A stretch of DNA of 64,000 nucleotides from Tritrichomonas musculus (GCA_039105265.1 JAPFFF010000021.1:2356001-2420000); one strand, 5' to 3'; shown: positions 49,310-60,569, numbered from the stretch's first letter. Made by a program: numbers and translations. The notes: generated by a model from the letters alone, not told the origin.

Positions 49310-52300
49310 ACGGTCTCGTGGCCGTACCACGATTTAAGGAAAAAGAGATCTATCGAATTTTTAAATCAAAAAGTAATCATTATTCCCAACCCGTGCTTAA
49401 ATGCCATTGTTCAAAATTTTTCTTTCTTTTATATTAGCCAACAATTAAACTATTATCTCAACAAATCAATTTTCCAAAACTTCAAAGAATCTAAATTTGT
49501 AACAATCATCCGATGTGCTAAATTGGATAAAAGCTTAGACGATATTTTATACATCATTTGTTTTCAGAAAACTTTAATCATCATTAATCAATCTTCGACT
49601 CATCTTCTTCACAAACTTTTTTCGAGTAATCCAGATTTAACCATTTATTTTTTGCATGGTAACAAAGAATTATTTAACGATGATTTCAAATTTGACGTCA
49701 AAGTAGCTGATTTATCTGATGATTTGAATTTCCGAATAGAAATCCAGAATTTTAATAAAGCTTATAAAACTCAATTTAAGCAGAATTTAGAACAGCGAAT
49801 AATAAAAATGTGGAATTATATTCAATTGTGCATATCAGGATATTTAATCAAAAAAGGTTATGAAAAATCTAATAAAAACCGTTTTGAAAGCAACGCAGTT
49901 CAACATATTGAAATGGAATGGAATGAAAAAGAATATGTTGAATTACGATGTATTGGATCTTCATCGTTATTTAGAGTTATTTTAATCTACAGTTTTAAAT
50001 ATGAAGCATTATATGCAATTAAAAAACCAAATTTAAACGATGATGAGCATCCAAAATTAAATCAAAGAGAAATAAAAAATTATTTAGAACTAAATTATCC
50101 ATTCTTCCCTAAATTTTATGAAACTGATGGTAATTTCAACTCTATAATTGTCGAATTCATTAATGGTCATACATTAAGTGATATTCAACAGTTAAAACTT
50201 GATGAAAATAATAAAATTACAATAATTTTTGAACTTGTATTAGCAATTAATCATCTTCATGAAAAGAAATTTGTTTATCGTGATTTAAAGCCAAATAATG
50301 TTATAATTGATCAAAATAAAACAGCTGTTTTAATTGATTTTGATCGAATGATCAAGATATCATCTAATGATGAAAATGATAAAGAAAGAACAAATGATTT
50401 TTCATCCAAATTTATCGCGCCCGAAATAAATTGTGGTAAAATTTCATTCAAAAGCGATATTTATTCACTTGGAATGTTGATTGATTATATAATGAATGAA
50501 GGAGAATCAAATAATGACAATTTTCTCAATGAAATTTTTTAAAAATGCACAAATTTAAATATAGAAGATCGTCCATCTGCTTTAGATTTAATTTTGGAAA
50601 TATCGATTCATTATCATAATAAATTTACACAATTTTTTATTGAGAATTTTTATACATTCGATTACATGCTTGGTTTTTATTATTTTACAGGAATTAATTT
50701 TCCAAGGAACATTGATAAAGCCATTTATTACTATTCAATTGGTGCAAATCATGGCGATATTAGTTCACAAACCATGCTTGGAGGTATTTTTATGAATGAT
50801 AAAAATAGACAAGATATAAATAAAGCTATTTATTATTATACAATGGCTGCAAATCTAATGGATATTAATTCACAAGCAATTCTTGGTGATATTTATTCAA
50901 CCGCTGAATACAGCAAATTAGATTATGAAAAAGCCATTCATTATTATACACTTGCAGCAAAACATAATCACAAAATGGCACAATATAATCTTGGTATTAT
51001 TTATGATAATAAATATTTAAGTTATCATAATATTAATAAAGCTATTCACTATTTTTCACTTGCTGTAGATCAAGGAGTATCAGATGCAGCATATAATCTC
51101 GGATTTATTTATTCATCTGGAGATTATATTACTCGAGATATTCTCAAAGCAATTCATTATCTTTCCATTGCTGCTCAAAATAATCATTCAGAAGCACAGT
51201 ACGATCTTGGAAACATATATTATAAAGGAATTTTAACAGCACAAAACATAAACAAAGCTATTTATTATTTTTCACTTGCAGCAAACAATGGAAATGTAAA
51301 TGCACTCTTTACACTTGGACTCATTTATTTTAAAGGCAAGCATGTATCGCGAGATATTAATAAGACAATTTATTTTTATTCTCGAGCTGCAAAACAAAAT
51401 CATATATATGCACAATATAGTCTTGGTTTCATTTATTACACTAATATATATTTTACACGTGATATTTATAAAGCAATTCATTATTTTTCACTTGCTGCTG
51501 ATCAAAAAGATGCTGAATCACAATATTGGCTTGGGATAATATATATTGATGAACATATCTTTCATAACATTAATAAATCCATTTATTATTTTGAACTTGC
51601 AGCTTCTCAAAATCATAGAAAAGCTCAATTTTGTCTTGGTAAATTATATTCATTAGAAAGAGATCAATTTTATGATATAAATAAAGCAGTTCATTATTAT
51701 ACTCTTGCAGCCAATCAAAATGAATTTAATGCACAATTTGAATTGGGATTAATTCATGAAAATATGGAAGATATTAAAAATGCAATTCATTATTATACAC
51801 TTGCATCGAATCAAAAGCACGCGGACGCACAATTTAGGCTCGGAATGTTATATTTAAATGTAGGAAATGCAGAATATCATCCTAAGAAAGCAATTTACTT
51901 TATAACTCAATCTTCAATCAATAGAAATATAGATGCTCATTTTGTTCTTGGATGTTAATATTTTGAAGGACTTTACGTTAGAAAAGATATTGAAAAAGCA
52001 ATTCATCATCTGAAAGAAGCTTCTTCTTTCAATAATCAATATGCTAAGAATAATCTTGGTATTATATATAAACATGGATTTGGAAAGAAAGTTCAAAAAA
52101 ATCTTGGTAAAGCAATTGAATATTTTAAAGAAGCAATTCAACAAAAACAAGATCTGGCTAGCATGTACAATTTAGCACATATTTATTTAAGTGAAATTCC
52201 AACTGAAGAAAATATAAATGAATCAATCAAACTTTTACTTCAATCATACGATATCGGTTATACATCTACTAAGATTCTGCTTATTTATGCGTTAATTAAA

Positions 52301-52603
52301 AAGTTTGGATTCAATATAGAAAAGTTTAGAAAAGAACTTGATAAGTATTCAACTGAAATATCATTGAGTATTTGCTTGATAATTAGAGGTTTGAAAATAA
52401 ACAAAAATACTAATTTTGACAAAATTATCAATAATTCTTTCGATTTGATATATGATACAGATAATTTATATAGTCAATATAGGCAAGATGAAATAGAAGA
52501 TGAAAATGAATATGAAGAAGAAGAAGAAGAATATTTTACAAATGTTCAATCTGCATTTTATGAAGGACTTGGAAGTGATATTTTACAGCAAATTAGAGAA
52601 TAG
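49310..52603 (+). pseudogene. Protein kinase with C-terminal Sel1 repeats, two in-frame TAA and no ATG
   Basis: One frame runs from a TAA near 49308 to TAG 52601-52603 with stops only at 50540-50542 and 51956-51958. The N-terminal region (FLNQKVIIIPNPCLNAIVQN, ... DDILYIICFQKTLIIINQSS) has no Met start. The kinase follows: AIKKPN, HLHEKKFVYRDLKPNNVI (HRD as YRD), IDFDRMI (DFG as DFD) and APEI; the first stop cuts before subdomain XI, which is present after it (NIEDRPSALDLI). Then about 17 Sel1-like repeats of 36-40 residues (AIHYFSLAADQKDAESQYWL) and an acidic C-terminal tail. Stops fall at probable Lys and Leu/Tyr positions. Sel1 repeats bind proteins; the kinase-Sel1 layout is common in trichomonads. 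The copy lacks a start and is broken twice, hence a pseudogene. Confidence 0.75.
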
Positions 52604-53313
52604 CATTAATGATTAATAATAAATTTTATTATTCAGTTAATGACTTGTTTATGAGATCATAGATTTATTAAGGGATTAGTCCAATTTACATTTTTCATTC
52701 AAAATTTCATATTTTAGCGATGGTGAAAAAATTGTATTTTTTCCATGGTTAAAAGAGATACAAAATTAATTTATATATATTTATAATTATCAAATGCAGA
52801 ATAATTTATATTTTATAATTAATAAAAGATTTTCCTCTTCATTGTTTTGAGTATAGTATTGAATTTTTATAAACTATGATATTTAAAAGATAAAGTAAAT
52901 CAATTGTAATCAATTACATTTATTAATTTTCATCGTTTGTTTCTCTTAGTAAATAATCAATCAAATTTTCATGAATCTTTGGTGTATTTAGAAAACAAAA
53001 TAGCATCTTCAAAAGAGAAAATCAATTAAATTAATTATCAGCGGTATCATAAAATTGATTTTCTATTGCATCTTCAAAAGAGGTGTTGATAGAGACGCCA
53101 TTACCTATATTCAAAAAAATGTAAAGCAGAGAATAAAGATAAATGAAGTAGCCTTTTGAATACCACAACTTTAAAAAGGAGAATTCCTTAATCTTTGAAA
53201 TGATTGAGAATTCCTTTATTCCGAAAATAATTCAAAAATTGAATATGTAATATGAAAATTTTAAACTTTTTCAATATATCAAAAAATGACTTTTTAGTTT
53301 CCCTAAGAAAATA
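52604..53313. other. Intergenic region
   Basis: No gene recognised. GCATCTTCAAAAGAG occurs twice (about 53003 and 53069), each followed by related words, a short direct repeat. Confidence 0.4.
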
Positions 53314-54510
53314 ATGGAAGATTATATCGCTGATAAGAAAAAGCTTTACTCTGTTATTCTCGAATTTCTTGAAAATTCAGATGAGAATTTCGACGACACA
53401 ACGAATGAAAAATGTTTTGAAAGATTATCTCCAATTACCAATCAGGAAGTCAAAGATGGAGCTTGTGAAAAAATTGAAGAGTTTTTGCGAATCGTCAAAA
53501 ATATCAGTGACGAACACCACCGTGATCCAACTTTCATCGCCAGAACTAAACAACTTCTTCTTCACTATAAAAACCAAATCAAACAGACCTTGTCAAATGA
53601 AGAAATCTTCTATATTTTTGAAGGCAACAAATTACTCGTTCATTTTCTATTGGCGAATGACATCATAAGAATGACCGAGAAGATTTGTGAATATATGATG
53701 AATAAATGTGAACCTAACGGTAACCGTTACTGTCACTTTTTCTATCCAGAGCTTGAACATTTTTTAGGAGAAGAGAAAATGAAATCGGTTAAAAAAGAAC
53801 TTTTAAACAAGTCAGAAAATATTTTTAACAACTATGACTTGAAACGCGAAGAAGGCGAGAATGACTCACACATTTGCTCAATGATACGAGACGATTCAGT
53901 TGAAGAATTCATATCATATGTGACTCGCAGTAACTATTCACTTTCAAGCCAAATTGCACCATCAATTTTTGAAACCAATTCATTCTTAATTGAACGAAAG
54001 AATACGACACTGATTGAATATTCAGCTTTCTTTGGATCGATTCAAATATTTCAATATTTGATGATGAATGAAGTTGAATTAACATCATCGCTTTGGCTTT
54101 ATGCGATTCATTCAAAAAATGCAGAGCTGATTCATATTCTTGAAACAAAGAACGTTTGTCCACCAAAATTTGAGAACAAAAGTGAAGAAGAATTAAAGGA
54201 AGCAAATAACGAATATTTAATATGCCTTATTAAATCAATTAAATGCCATCACAATGATTTCGCTGACTACATTCAAAATACTTTTCTGTTTCAAGAAGAA
54301 AAAGATCCAAAACGAAATGAAATGGTTATTTGTAATTGTATAAAATATCATAATTATAATTATTTTGAAACAGAAACCATCAAAAAACATGGATTCTTTT
54401 ATTTGTGCCTTTATGAATATAACGAACTTATCAACATTTTATTAAAAGAGAAAGAAGAAAAAATCAAATTAAGAATTATTCGAATCACAAATATTTTGAT
54501 GAAGGACTAA
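53314..54510 (+). CDS. DUF3447 family protein
   Basis: 398 residues from ATG (MEDYIADKKKLYSVILEFLE) to TAA. It has the family pattern FLRIVKNISDEHHRDPTFIA, FEGNKLLVHFLLANDIIR, REEGENDSHICSMIRDD, SIFETNSFLIERKNTTLIEY, SLWLYAIHSKNAELIHILE, SIKCHHNDFADYIQ and HNYNYFETETI. A truncated close copy of its middle lies at 17.5 kb. The C-terminus stops shortly before where relatives continue into an ankyrin unit, and the BspA ORF downstream begins with exactly such a unit in another frame; two stops and one frame change separate them. Helical ankyrin-like fold; role unknown, probably protein interaction. Confidence 0.8.
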   Translation: MEDYIADKKKLYSVILEFLENSDENFDDTTNEKCFERLSPITNQEVKDGACEKIEEFLRIVKNISDEHHRDPTFIARTKQLLLHYKNQIKQTLSNEEIFYIFEGNKLLVHFLLANDIIRMTEKICEYMMNKCEPNGNRYCHFFYPELEHFLGEEKMKSVKKELLNKSENIFNNYDLKREEGENDSHICSMIRDDSVEEFISYVTRSNYSLSSQIAPSIFETNSFLIERKNTTLIEYSAFFGSIQIFQYLMMNEVELTSSLWLYAIHSKNAELIHILETKNVCPPKFENKSEEELKEANNEYLICLIKSIKCHHNDFADYIQNTFLFQEEKDPKRNEMVICNCIKYHNYNYFETETIKKHGFFYLCLYEYNELINILLKEKEEKIKLRIIRITNILMKD

Positions 54511-54679
54511 TTTCAGCCACAATTCAATAAGATAATTCATAAAATATTTTAATTCTGTTCGATTAATGAATATTTTATGACATTCAATAACATCAATTTT
54601 TTTCAATGTTTCAGATTTTTTTTATATAGCAGCATTAAAAGAAGCAGCCAGCAAAAATGACGTTGAAGTTATTTATTTT

Positions 54680-55918
54680 TTGCTATTAAAAATAAATGAA
54701 ATATCAAATAATTTTTTCAAAAGAAATATCAATTTAAAACAAATATCAATTCCATTATCAGTAACTTCAATTGGAAATGATGCTTTCTATGAATGTTCAT
54801 CATTAACACAAATATCAATTCCACCATCTGTAACTTCAATTGGAGATTTTGCTTTCTCTGGGTGTTCATCATTAACACAAATATCAATTCCACCATCTGT
54901 AACTTCAATTAAAAGTTCTTCTTTCTTTGGATGCTCATCATTAACACAAATATCAATTCCACCATCTGTAGCTTCAATTGGAGATTTTGCTTTCTCTGGA
55001 TGTTCATCATTGACACAAATATTAATTCCATCATCTGTAACTTCAATTGGATATTCTGCTTTCGGTAAATGTTCATCATTAACACAAATATTAATTCCAT
55101 CATCTGTAACTTCAATTGGAAAAAATGCTTTTTCTGGATGCACATCACTGATACAAATATCAATTCCATCATCTGTAACTTCAATTGAAGGTTCTTCTTT
55201 CTCTGGATGTTCATTATTAACGCAAATATCAATTCCATCATCAGTAACTTCAATTGGATATTCTGCTTTTTCTGGATGTTCATCATTAACACAAATATCA
55301 ATTCCATCATCTGTAACTTCAATTGGATATTCTACTTTCTCTGAATGTTCATCGTTAACACAAATATCAATTCCATCATCAGTTACTTCAATTGGAAAAA
55401 ATTGTTTCTTTAGATGTTCATCAATTACACAAGTATCAATTCCATCATCTGTAACTTCAATTGGAGATTATGTTTTTTCTGGATGTTCCTCATTAACACA
55501 AATATCTATTCCATCATCTGTAACTTCAATTGGATATTCTACTTTCTCTGGATGTTCCTCATTAACACAAATATCGATTCCATCATCTGTAACTTCAATT
55601 AAAGATTATATTTTTTACGGATGTTCATCATTGATACAAATATCAATTCCATCATCTGTAACTTCAATTGGATATTCTGCTTTCTGTAAATGTTCATCAT
55701 TAACGCAAATATTAATTCCATCATCTGTAACTTCGATTGGAAAAAATGCTTTTTCTGGATGTTCATCATTAACACAAATATCAATTCCATCATCTGTAAC
55801 TTCAATTGGAGATTATGTTTTCTTTGAATGTTCATCATTGGCACAAATATCAATACCGTCATTTATTGATCTAAGAAATCTCTCAATTCCATCAACAGCA
55901 AAAGTCATAACATATTGA
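54680..55918 (+). CDS. BspA-like leucine-rich repeat protein with near-identical repeats, no ATG
   Basis: 412 codons of about seventeen 23-residue repeats (SSLTQISIPSSVTSIGDYAF) with very little divergence. There is no Met at all in this frame; the listed start is a TTG. Upstream the frame is open to a TGA near 54578 and encodes an ankyrin unit (AALKEAASKNDVEVIYFLL), so the ORF seems to be the rear half of a DUF3447-ankyrin-BspA gene whose front half is the gene at 53314. It therefore may not be translated alone. Ends at TGA. No signal peptide or TM. Confidence 0.7.
   Translation: MLLKINEISNNFFKRNINLKQISIPLSVTSIGNDAFYECSSLTQISIPPSVTSIGDFAFSGCSSLTQISIPPSVTSIKSSSFFGCSSLTQISIPPSVASIGDFAFSGCSSLTQILIPSSVTSIGYSAFGKCSSLTQILIPSSVTSIGKNAFSGCTSLIQISIPSSVTSIEGSSFSGCSLLTQISIPSSVTSIGYSAFSGCSSLTQISIPSSVTSIGYSTFSECSSLTQISIPSSVTSIGKNCFFRCSSITQVSIPSSVTSIGDYVFSGCSSLTQISIPSSVTSIGYSTFSGCSSLTQISIPSSVTSIKDYIFYGCSSLIQISIPSSVTSIGYSAFCKCSSLTQILIPSSVTSIGKNAFSGCSSLTQISIPSSVTSIGDYVFFECSSLAQISIPSFIDLRNLSIPSTAKVITY
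54740..55880 (+). repeat. 69-bp tandem repeat array in the BspA-like gene
   Basis: Each unit contains ACACAAATATCAATTCCATC, ATCTGTAACTTCAATTGGA and a variable AAATGTTCATCATT part. Most units differ at only a few bases. Near-identity at synonymous sites, compared with the diverged repeats at 4.4 and 41.1 kb, implies recent expansion or gene conversion. Confidence 0.85.
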
Positions 55919-56204
55919 TTAATAAATAAAAATAATATTTTTCATTTTATTTTATAAATAATATTTTTTCAAATCACCAAAATTATAGAATAAACTAGTA
56001 CTAATTTTTTCTGCAATTGCTTTCGTACAATTGAATGACATTTTATAACAATTTTCCAATCTTGTTTTAAATGTTTAGAAAGTTTGTTAAACGAGAATGA
56101 AAACATGATTGGTCCAGAAATATTAGGGAAAATGTACTCAACTTTTTAATTCTGACTTTAATAAGGCCAAAATCCACATTTTCAAATTTTTACTTATTTT
56201 TGAC

Positions 56205-56750
56205 CAGGGATGGTCAACGTTGAAAAAATTGATAACGGAGAGACCGTTTAAAAGCTCTTTGTTATCAACGTTGTCAACGTTGAAATGATGTCAACTTCAA
56301 CGTGGCAAATGACATTGAAAGTGATCGTCCAAAAATATGTCACTTTTAAACTTTTTTCAATTTCAATTCAACGAATTGAAGTAAAAGTTGCATTTTAGTA
56401 TTTTTACATGAAAATAGAAGTGCTCATAATGAACAAATACTAATTAATTTTGAATTAGAATATTATTGCTTTTACACTCTTCATTATTCTTAAAATTTAA
56501 TCATACTCTTGCTTTTGTAAATATTTTATGGTAAAAAAATTGAATATCCGGAAAAAATTTGAATGGTGGAAAAAATATATCAAAAAGTTAAAATTTTTAA
56601 ATAGTAAAAAAAACTTTTTCATAATATAATGTGAATTAACGTTAACTCTTTCGTTTTTTCAATGTTATCTGAACGTTGAGAGCTTCGTTGATGGTCGTTC
56701 ATTTCGTTGACCTTAACCGACTCAACGTCGTTGATCGTTGGCCATCACTG
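56205..56750. mobile_element. 546-bp hAT-like MITE with 8-bp target duplication
   Basis: Left end CAGGGATGGTCAACGTTGA, right end (inverted) CAGTGATGGCCAACGATCAA. Both match the CAGNGATGG form of hAT termini. TTTTTGAC directly precedes (56197-56204) and follows (56751-56758), the 8-bp duplication of hAT elements. The sub-terminal regions are packed with AACGTTGA/TCAACGTT words in both directions, typical of transposase-binding motifs. No transposase inside. Confidence 0.85.
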
Positions 56751-56759
56751 TTTTTGACT

Positions 56760-57620
56760 ATTTAAAGTAGGATGAATCTTTCTATTATTTTATTTTCATA
56801 AATGGAAGCAAAACAAAAATTAACTGATATTGATTCAAGATATTTTCATAATATTCAAAAGATTAAATCAAAGATCTCCCTAATTTATTATGTTAAAGAA
56901 AAAAAAAATTAGTATTCAATTTATTTCCCTAATTTTATATCAATTTATTTAATGTTTTTTTCAGGTATTAATTTCGAATCTGACACTCATTCAAAATAAT
57001 TTTTTTTCAATAGGGCAGGTGTATCAAATATATAACTTTCTCTCAATTTATAACGTACTAGATTTGTACTTTAAATTTTATAACGAATATGTGAAGTAAT
57101 CAGTTAAAAAAGTTTACAAAATTTTGATAATCGATCTTTGATTTTTATTCATTATTGGTATCAGAGATAAAATTTTTGATTTGATATTGATATCAGAAAA
57201 ATGGATCAATTATCGATATCGAAAATCGAGACATAACAAGCCTAGTTATGAACTTTTGTATGGAATAGAATATTTTAATGATGAATTAGGATAAAAGTTT
57301 AATTTAATGATTTTTTGAGTAAACTTTTTAGTCATTAAATCTTATTTATAACTTTTTTAGCAGATCAAGTTCGAGTCCACCTATATTATGACTTATTATG
57401 AACATCAAATCTAAGCAAATGACCTTCTTTGTTTTTTATCAAAATACAACATGATGATTATTTCTTTGATTCTGACTTCATTTGTATCATAATTCTAATT
57501 GGAATTTTGACTCAAATAAATGAAAAAATTCAAGATATATAATTACAAATGTTTTATCTCATACAAAAGAAAAATTTGTTAAATAATTTTATTAAGTGAC
57601 TTAAAAAATGTAGATATTGT
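56760..57620. other. Intergenic region
   Basis: No gene seen. The words GATATCGAAAATCGA / GATATTGATATC near 57170-57230 form a diffuse palindromic patch ending in AAGCCTAG, similar to the end of the MITE at 36427; too weak to call. Confidence 0.35.
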
Positions 57621-59603
57621 TCATGCACTATCTTTATCAACATATCTAGAAAATTCTCTATGATCAATATCTGACGTGATGAAACTTGATTCATTTTTAA
57701 GAATATCGATAATCTGGTCGAATGTTAATCTTTCATTTGGATTTTGACACCAACAATTTTCAATCAGCTGACTGTAGCAGTTAGGAATTTGTCTATTGAA
57801 TTTTGGCCTTGCACCTTTAATGACAACTTCATTGAAAAGATTTTTAAAATCATTAAAATCAATAAATGGCTGATCATTTGTAATAATTTCATATGTAATC
57901 ATTGCAAACGAGTAAACATCGCTTGCTTTTGTGTATTCTCCTGAATTCATAACTTCTGGTGCTTGATAGCAAGATGAGTTATGAATTTTGTTGATTGATT
58001 GGAGTGTCAAACTATTCATGATTAAAAGTTGATTGCAAAAACCAAAATCAGAAAGTTTAGGGCGCAATAAATCATCAAGTAAAATGTTTGAAGATTTTAA
58101 ATTTCGATGTAAAATGTCGTGTGAGTGCAAATATTTCATTCCTGATGCAATTCCATAAATATTGATAATTTTCTTGGTTGCATTCCATTCTTTATATTTC
58201 ATATTTTCCCTTTCATTTTGAATTACGTCTTGTAATGATTTCTTGAATGTAAGTTCAGTGATGAAAACTGGATTTGATCTATTTTTATAATCTTTTGGAC
58301 TGAATCCAAGAATTCTTAGAATTGATTGATGCTTTAATTTTGACATTCGATGAAATTCATTGCAAATTGTTTTCATTTCTTCCACCGAGAATTCAGTCAT
58401 GTTAATATTTGAAATTCTTGCTGCAAAAAGTTTTCCTGTTCTTTTTTCAATGACTTTGTAAACTTTGTTGAATTCTCCTTTTTTTACTAATTCAATTATT
58501 TTATAGTTGTTTATATCCAAATAGAAATTTGATTTTGTTTTGTCATCAATTTCATCCTCAAAGATTTTATTGAATGTATTAATTGTGTTTTGATTTATTT
58601 TATCTTCTGAAATTGGAATTGACACTTTTTTAATATCTTCTTCAAGTTTAATCTGTGGTTTATTTAATGAATTACGATTGGCATAATCATCGCCTATAAT
58701 TTCCATATATAACATGATTTCATCTAAATTAACATCATCAAACATGAATGATGGATCTGATTTCAATTTATCAACAATTTCTTCAAATGTTGGTCTATCT
58801 TCAGGTTTTTCTGACCAACACGATTCAATAAGCTTTTTGTAACATTCTGGAATATCTTTTTTCATTGGTGGACGATAATGATATGCTATAACTTCGATCA
58901 TTATATTTTCGCCATTTTTAAATTTTCCTAATTTTGTCTCAGACGTAACAATTTCATATAATGCCATCCCAAATGCAAATACATCGCTTGCCTTACTGTA
59001 TTTATAATTTTTATATATTTCAGGTGCAATATAATATGGTGTTCCTTTCAAAATTAAATGAGTGTTTTCATAATGTTCTGAGATTTTTTTAGAAAAGCCA
59101 AAATCAGTGAGTTTTGGATAAAGATGTTCATCAAGAATTATGTTGTCTGATTTGAGATCTCGATGTATAATGTCAAGTGAATGCAGATACCTCATAACTG
59201 ATGCAATTCCATGGATATTGATGTATTTTTTAGTATTATTCCAATCTGATTTTGCAAAATTTTGTTTTTCATAATTTATCACTTTTCGTAATGATCCGTT
59301 CTTTGCATATTCCATGATGTAAGTTGGCTTTAGTTTACCCTTAAAATTAAATTGTCTGTATTCAATATATTCGATAATTGATTCATGTTTTACTGTTGAC
59401 ATTATATTTACTTCTCGTGAATAATTAAGTTTTACAACTTTTGAAAAAATATAAAATTCATCAATCGAAACTTTGGCTGCATAAATTTCATTTGTTCTTT
59501 TATCAGTAACTTCATATGTTTTCCTAAATCCTCTTTTTCCTAGTTTTTTGCCTTTCTCATAATTATCAAGATCAATGAATTGCACTGTTGGTGCCAATTC
59601 CAA
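57621..59603 (-). CDS. Tandem double protein kinase (TKL-like), second domain lacking catalytic Asp
   Basis: 660 codons with two kinase domains. Domain A (about residues 15-280): LGKRGFRKTYEV, AAKVS, HRDLKSDNIILDEHLYPKLT, DFGFSK, GTPYYIAPEIY and CWSEKPEDRPTFEEI; all key residues present. Domain B (about 370-645): VKKGEFNKVYKVIE, AARIS, LHRNLKSSNILL where the catalytic Asp of HRD is Asn, SDFGFCNQL, YQAPEVMNS and CWCQNPNERLTFDQI; predicted pseudokinase. The ORF begins right after an in-frame TAA (59604-59606) and its first codon is TTG, so it is the rear part of a longer frame with another kinase domain upstream. An active kinase regulated by an adjoining pseudokinase is a reasonable inference. 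Confidence 0.75.
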   Translation of the reverse strand: MELAPTVQFIDLDNYEKGKKLGKRGFRKTYEVTDKRTNEIYAAKVSIDEFYIFSKVVKLNYSREVNIMSTVKHESIIEYIEYRQFNFKGKLKPTYIMEYAKNGSLRKVINYEKQNFAKSDWNNTKKYINIHGIASVMRYLHSLDIIHRDLKSDNIILDEHLYPKLTDFGFSKKISEHYENTHLILKGTPYYIAPEIYKNYKYSKASDVFAFGMALYEIVTSETKLGKFKNGENIMIEVIAYHYRPPMKKDIPECYKKLIESCWSEKPEDRPTFEEIVDKLKSDPSFMFDDVNLDEIMLYMEIIGDDYANRNSLNKPQIKLEEDIKKVSIPISEDKINQNTINTFNKIFEDEIDDKTKSNFYLDINNYKIIELVKKGEFNKVYKVIEKRTGKLFAARISNINMTEFSVEEMKTICNEFHRMSKLKHQSILRILGFSPKDYKNRSNPVFITELTFKKSLQDVIQNERENMKYKEWNATKKIINIYGIASGMKYLHSHDILHRNLKSSNILLDDLLRPKLSDFGFCNQLLIMNSLTLQSINKIHNSSCYQAPEVMNSGEYTKASDVYSFAMITYEIITNDQPFIDFNDFKNLFNEVVIKGARPKFNRQIPNCYSQLIENCWCQNPNERLTFDQIIDILKNESSFITSDIDHREFSRYVDKDSA

Positions 59604-60569
59604 TTAATTAATCTTTTTAATTGAGTCAATGTCATCAAACTTAGTGAATACTTTTCGTTGAATTTCAAGTGGTAAATGGCCATCTACGTAGTTAATATAA
59701 TTTAAAAATGCATCAACATCAATGCCTTCTTTAAATGATTCATTGGTTCCCAGATACTCAACAATTTCTGTAAAAGATGGGCGTTCGTACATGTCTTGTA
59801 ACCAGAATTTTTCGATGAGTTTCCGATAACAATCAGGAATGTGATGAGTAAATGGAGGGCGTTGATTATTATGTAATTTATAAATCATATTAATAACACT
59901 ATCTCTCCATGCGGGTTCACCAACAATTAATTCATAAACTATTATTCCAAATGCGTATACATCGCTAACTTTTGATTATATACAATAACACCAAATCTCT
60001 GGAGCCATATAACTAGGAGTTCCTTTCGCATCATTTTCTGATTGATCTATGTTATATCTATGTAAAATTTTTGAGAGGCCAAAATCGCCTACTTTTGGAA
60101 ACAAATATTCATCAAGAAGAATATTTGCAGGCTTTAAATCGCAATGAATAATATTTAATGAATGCAGATACTTCATTGCTGAAGCGATTCCATATATAAC
60201 AATTAACTTTGGTGTTAAATACCATCCATCAGGTGCATTTGATTCCCTTTCCAACTCAAGAATAGTATCCAAATCAATCTTAGTAAGCTCCAAAATGAAT
60301 GTTAACCTTTTTTTATTAAAGTTAACTGGACCGTGTCCATAAAGTTTTAAAGCTGTTGGATGATTCACTTTGTCCATTATTTCAATTTCTGTGTGAAAGA
60401 GCAATTTTATTTCTTTACTTAATTGGTAATTCTCAAGTCTACTTATTTTTGCAGCAAAAAAGTTACCAGTACTTTCGTCATGAACTTTGTAAACTTTCCC
60501 CAACCAGCCTTTTCCAAGAGCTTCTAATTTTACAAAGATATTTATATTTAGCTCTCTTTTGAAAATCAA
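59604..60569 (-). pseudogene. Front kinase domain of the same multi-kinase gene, interrupted by TAA
   Basis: In the same frame as 57621-59603: LGKGWLGKVYKVHD, AAKISR, HCDLKPANILLDEYLFPKVG, DFGLSK and GTPSYMAPEIW, then TAA at 59976-59978, then SKVSDVYAFGIIVYELIVGE, CYRKLIEKFWLQDMYERPSF and a linker ending at TAA 59604-59606. No ATG precedes the domain; the frame is open upstream with an acidic-rich segment near 60620-60690 in another frame (FTDDEEDF). Together with the downstream ORF this was a three-kinase protein of about 980 residues, now cut by two stops. Confidence 0.7.

Noticed and set aside
49310-52603. Possible reassigned stop codons (TAA/TAG as Gln), as in hexamitids and some oxymonads
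   Set aside because: Long intact genes such as the 948-residue synthetase have no internal TAA/TAG, and TAA or TAG ends several well-formed genes. The residues replaced at internal stops differ (Lys, Ser, Trp, Gly), and TGA also occurs internally in decayed genes.
54511-54679. An intron joining the DUF3447 gene to the BspA ORF (TTTCAG near 54615)
   Set aside because: No GTATGT-type 5' site and no trichomonad branch/3' site motif (ACTAACACACAG) is present.
54787-55862. Minus-strand ORFs of 87-137 codons over the BspA repeats
   Set aside because: They are shadows caused by the 69-bp repeat, which keeps antisense frames open; their translations are simple periodic copies without protein character.
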